The position numbers were made by a program, and so were the translations under genes. The notes under the pieces were generated by a model that saw only the letters and a program-made list of their open reading frames with translations, made no database searches and had not been told where the DNA came from. This document shows positions 61,268 through 64,000 of a stretch of 64,000 nucleotides of DNA, in pieces. The first letter of the stretch is position 1. Each line of letters opens with the position of its first letter. Source of the stretch: Tetragonia tetragonoides (Eukaryota; Streptophyta; Magnoliopsida; Caryophyllales; Aizoaceae); assembly GCA_038025085.1 (NCBI GenBank), contig CM076153.1, forward strand, positions 8,463,501 to 8,527,500, given 5' to 3'.

Positions 61268-62011
61268 GTTGAGTCATACACGTGTGGTGATGAAACGTGT
61301 GATGCCAACTAAGCGAGTCAAATTGGTGTAGTCATGACACATAGGCGCCACATAAGAGGTGTAGTTCGTGTGAAGTTGACATATAAGCCGACACGTAAGC
61401 AATTTATACTTATGTGTCATGCAATTATTGATCATCATTGTGACGTCATTAATAACATATTTTGTTCAAATATATAATTAAATAATTTTTGTTGCGCAAC
61501 ATGAAAAATTATAATTTTTACTTCATTGGATCTGAATCGAAAAATAGTTTAAAACGAGATACATATGTTCTATATTTGACTCTAATATAAAGTTAGGTCT
61601 TTTACTACGGCATGTAAGACGCCGCATAAGAGTACGATGACACATAGGCGCCACGTAAGAGGTCATATTCGCATGGAGTTCGCATGTATGTCACCACATA
61701 ACTAGGTTGGGTCATTATTCGTGTGGTGACGATACATGGACATCACCCCTACAAGCCACGTCGTGTGGGGTGGACACGTAAACTGCCACGTAGGAGGACC
61801 ATATTCGTGTTGGGTTGACACATAAGCCACCAATCAAGCAAGTCATCCAAGTGTCACACACATTAATGCATCATAACTACTTCACTTAATTAATATCACA
61901 TAATATACTTATTAGCATATAGTTTATATTATAATCTAAAATAACTTTTGTTACGCAATTTAAAAATAGTAATTCGTACATAATTGGACAAGAATTGAAA
62001 AGTACTTTAAA

Positions 62012-62112
<101 letters not shown>

Positions 62113-62456
62113 CCTATTTTTAACTCTAATACAGAGTTAGATATTTTTCTATGATGCGTAGGACGCCACATAAGAGCACCATGTTAGTGTAGAGATGAGT
62201 CATAGCCTTATAGGTGTCATATAAGAGGTCATATTCGTCTACAACTCACACGTATGTCGCCACATAACTGGGACATTATTTATGTGGTGATGACACGGGT
62301 ACACCACCCTTGCGAGCCATATCGTGTGAGGTTGACACGTAAACTGCCACTTAGGAGGTCCATATTCGTGTTGGGTTGACACATAAGCCGTCACGCAAGC
62401 AAGTCATCCAACTGGCACACGCAATAATGCATCATCATTTCTTGACTTAATTAATA

Positions 62457-62710
62457 CTCCCTCTATCCCAGACAAATGGTTACAGTTGTTTTTTCAAGGT
62501 CAAAATTCGCAAACTTTGACCATAAATTTGTGTAAAAATTCAAAGACTTAAAATGTAAAACTACTATTGTTAGATACATCTTACATGGTACTTTTGAAAA
62601 AGTATAATTTTATAATTTATATTTTCATTTAATTACACTTTTTTCAGTTAAAATAGTGCATTGAAAACCGTGAAACAACAACTGTAACCATTTGTTTGGG
62701 ACGGAGGGAG
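62457..62710. mobile_element. Stowaway MITE (Tc1/mariner type), 254 bp
   Basis: The left end is CTCCCTCTATCCCAGACAAA and the right end is TTTGTTTGGGACGGAGGGAG, inverted repeats continuing through tggttacagttgtt. TA lies on both sides (62455-62456 and 62711-62712), the Stowaway target duplication. It splits one unit of the Helitron array. Confidence 0.92.
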
Positions 62711-62833
62711 TATCACATAATAAACTTATTAGTTATGGTTTAAATTATAGTCTAAAATAACTTTGTCACGCAATTTAAAATTTTTTAATACTTACATAAT
62801 TGGATTAGAAGAATTGAAAAATATTTCAAAATG

Positions 62834-62835
<2 letters not shown>

Positions 62836-62917
<82 letters not shown>
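62836..62917. repeat. (TA)n tract, about 41 units
   Basis: Uninterrupted AT dinucleotides after ttcaaaatgaa and before gtcttatatttgac, the same unit position as the 62.0 kb tract. Confidence 0.95.
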
Positions 62918-62920
<3 letters not shown>

Positions 62921-63569
62921 TTATATTTGACCTACACACTAAAAGTTCGATCCTTTCTATGTGGGGAGGACACATAGAACGCCAACTAAGCGATCCATAT
63001 TCGTGTGGAGTTGACACGTATAATTGTCAACTAAGAAAATCATGCATGTCTCATCCAATAATGCATTCTCATTAATTATATAAGTTATAATAATGAAATA
63101 TCACACTTATGATTTCTAACGTATTATTGTTTGACATTACAAATTTTTTTTTTTCCGCAACTCTAGAAATTATAACTCTTATATTCTACATGACGAATGT
63201 TCACATATTAACATCAACAAATTTATAGATGTACACCCTTAAGTGAATTATTATAATATTCATAATTCTAGGTGAAATATTTATTATTTTTATTTTAGAA
63301 TAAAGATTTATATTAGATTTACTTTTGAAGTTAAAGGCGTACGAAAGACTAATAAAAAAGTAATATTAGAGTAAAGATCATTGATCATTGAGTTCATTAC
63401 CATAACCATTTTTAGTAAAAATATGAATATTAGATATCTAAATATAATTCGAATATATACCTTTAGTAATATATTATGTATAATCTAATATATAAAACAT
63501 CAACAATAATTTGGTTAATCTCATTGAAATTATTCACGAGTCCGTGCAAAGCACGGGCATAAAACTAGT

Positions 63570-64000
63570 ATATATGTATAATTGAGTTCTCACCAAGGTG
63601 GCATTGAATAGATAATAAATAGTCATAGATACATGGGTGATTAAAAAGAAATCAAAAATATTTTTATTTTATTTTAATAAAAAAAAGTAACATAAGTATT
63701 ATATTTAATATCCTAAAAAAAGTATATTATTTATTCACTATAAATGTAATTTCTTTGTTAAATGTGTGAAAAAGATTATTATTGTTCCTTGATACTCCTA
63801 TTATTCAACTTTATATATTAATATGATGACAAAATTTTATTATATTGATTTTAATAACAAAGGATGATGAACAAGAACTCGTGCTTTGCACGGGCACGAA
63901 ATCTAGTATATATGTAAAATTGAGTTCTCACCAAGCATTGAATAGGTAATAAATAACCATAAATGCATGGGTGATTAAAAAAAATATTTTTATTTTAGTT
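63570..64000 (+). mobile_element. Tandem Helitron 3' regions, running off the window
   Basis: From 63570 the text tatatatgtataattgagtt, then ctcaccaag, cattgaatag and gtgattaaaaa leads after about 335 bp to a second Helitron terminus at 63873-63905 (CGTGC-TTT-GCACG, ggcacgaaat, CTAG then T). Directly after this the same opening text starts again and runs to the window end. The copy at 55.6 kb ends with the same sequence. Thus at least two 3' ends are stacked in direct orientation. Confidence 0.65.

Overview
The window is nuclear DNA of a flowering plant. It is AT-rich with long introns carrying GT-AG signals, and it contains plant-specific families (WAT1/EamA transporter, ZAT-type zinc-finger repressor, Tify-binding-domain protein) and plant repeats (Helitrons, Stowaway and hAT MITEs, tRNA-derived SINEs, LINE tails). 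Scattered repeats around a GACGGTCT core remind me of Amaranthaceae/Chenopodiaceae genomes such as beet, spinach and quinoa. That placement is an inference, not a proof.

Layout, left to right. 1-3.8 kb: the 3' part of the Elongator subunit ELP1 (+), cut by the window edge. 3.8-6.5 kb: a convergent intergenic stretch with a MITE and a decayed LINE. 6.5-20.2 kb: a complete 21-coding-exon THO complex subunit 1 gene (HPR1/THO1, -). I could join its exons in phase from start to stop (about 606 aa). 20.7 kb: a SINE. 21.75-23.9 kb: a bHLH transcription-factor gene (-) with an in-frame stop just before its last exon. 26.2-28.4 kb: a ribosomal protein uS8/RPS15A gene (+) with telo-box and GCCCA elements and a 5'UTR intron. 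29.1-31.3 kb: two tandemly duplicated genes (-) for small secreted six-cysteine peptides with duplicated promoters. 31.4-32.1 kb: a cluster of short related repeats. 32.2-37.6 kb: a mitochondrial 2-oxoglutarate dehydrogenase E1 gene (+) with one extra base at the start of coding exon 2. 40.5-42.8 kb: a seven-exon WAT1-related transporter (+). 43.4-44.1 kb: a 5'-truncated LINE. 44.6-47.0 kb: a Tify-domain-binding (TDBD) protein gene (-) whose 5' exons I could not find. 51.7-52.1 kb: a short complete Helitron. 56.5-57.1 kb: an intronless C2H2 zinc-finger repressor with an EAR motif (-). 57.6-64 kb: repeat-dominated DNA with a minisatellite, a SINE with a perfect 19-bp target duplication, a hAT MITE with an 8-bp duplication, and an array of Helitron-related units with long TA tracts and a nested Stowaway MITE.

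The genes are a normal plant mixture of housekeeping functions (tRNA modification by Elongator, mRNA export, translation, TCA cycle), regulators and a transporter. I see no operon-like cooperation. The points most worth checking are the two apparent gene-breaking lesions (OGDH E1 and bHLH), the paired cysteine-rich peptide genes, a possible alternative CxxC-rich C-terminus of ELP1, a possible 86-nt intron or frameshift in the TDBD gene, and the Helitron/TA array at the right end.
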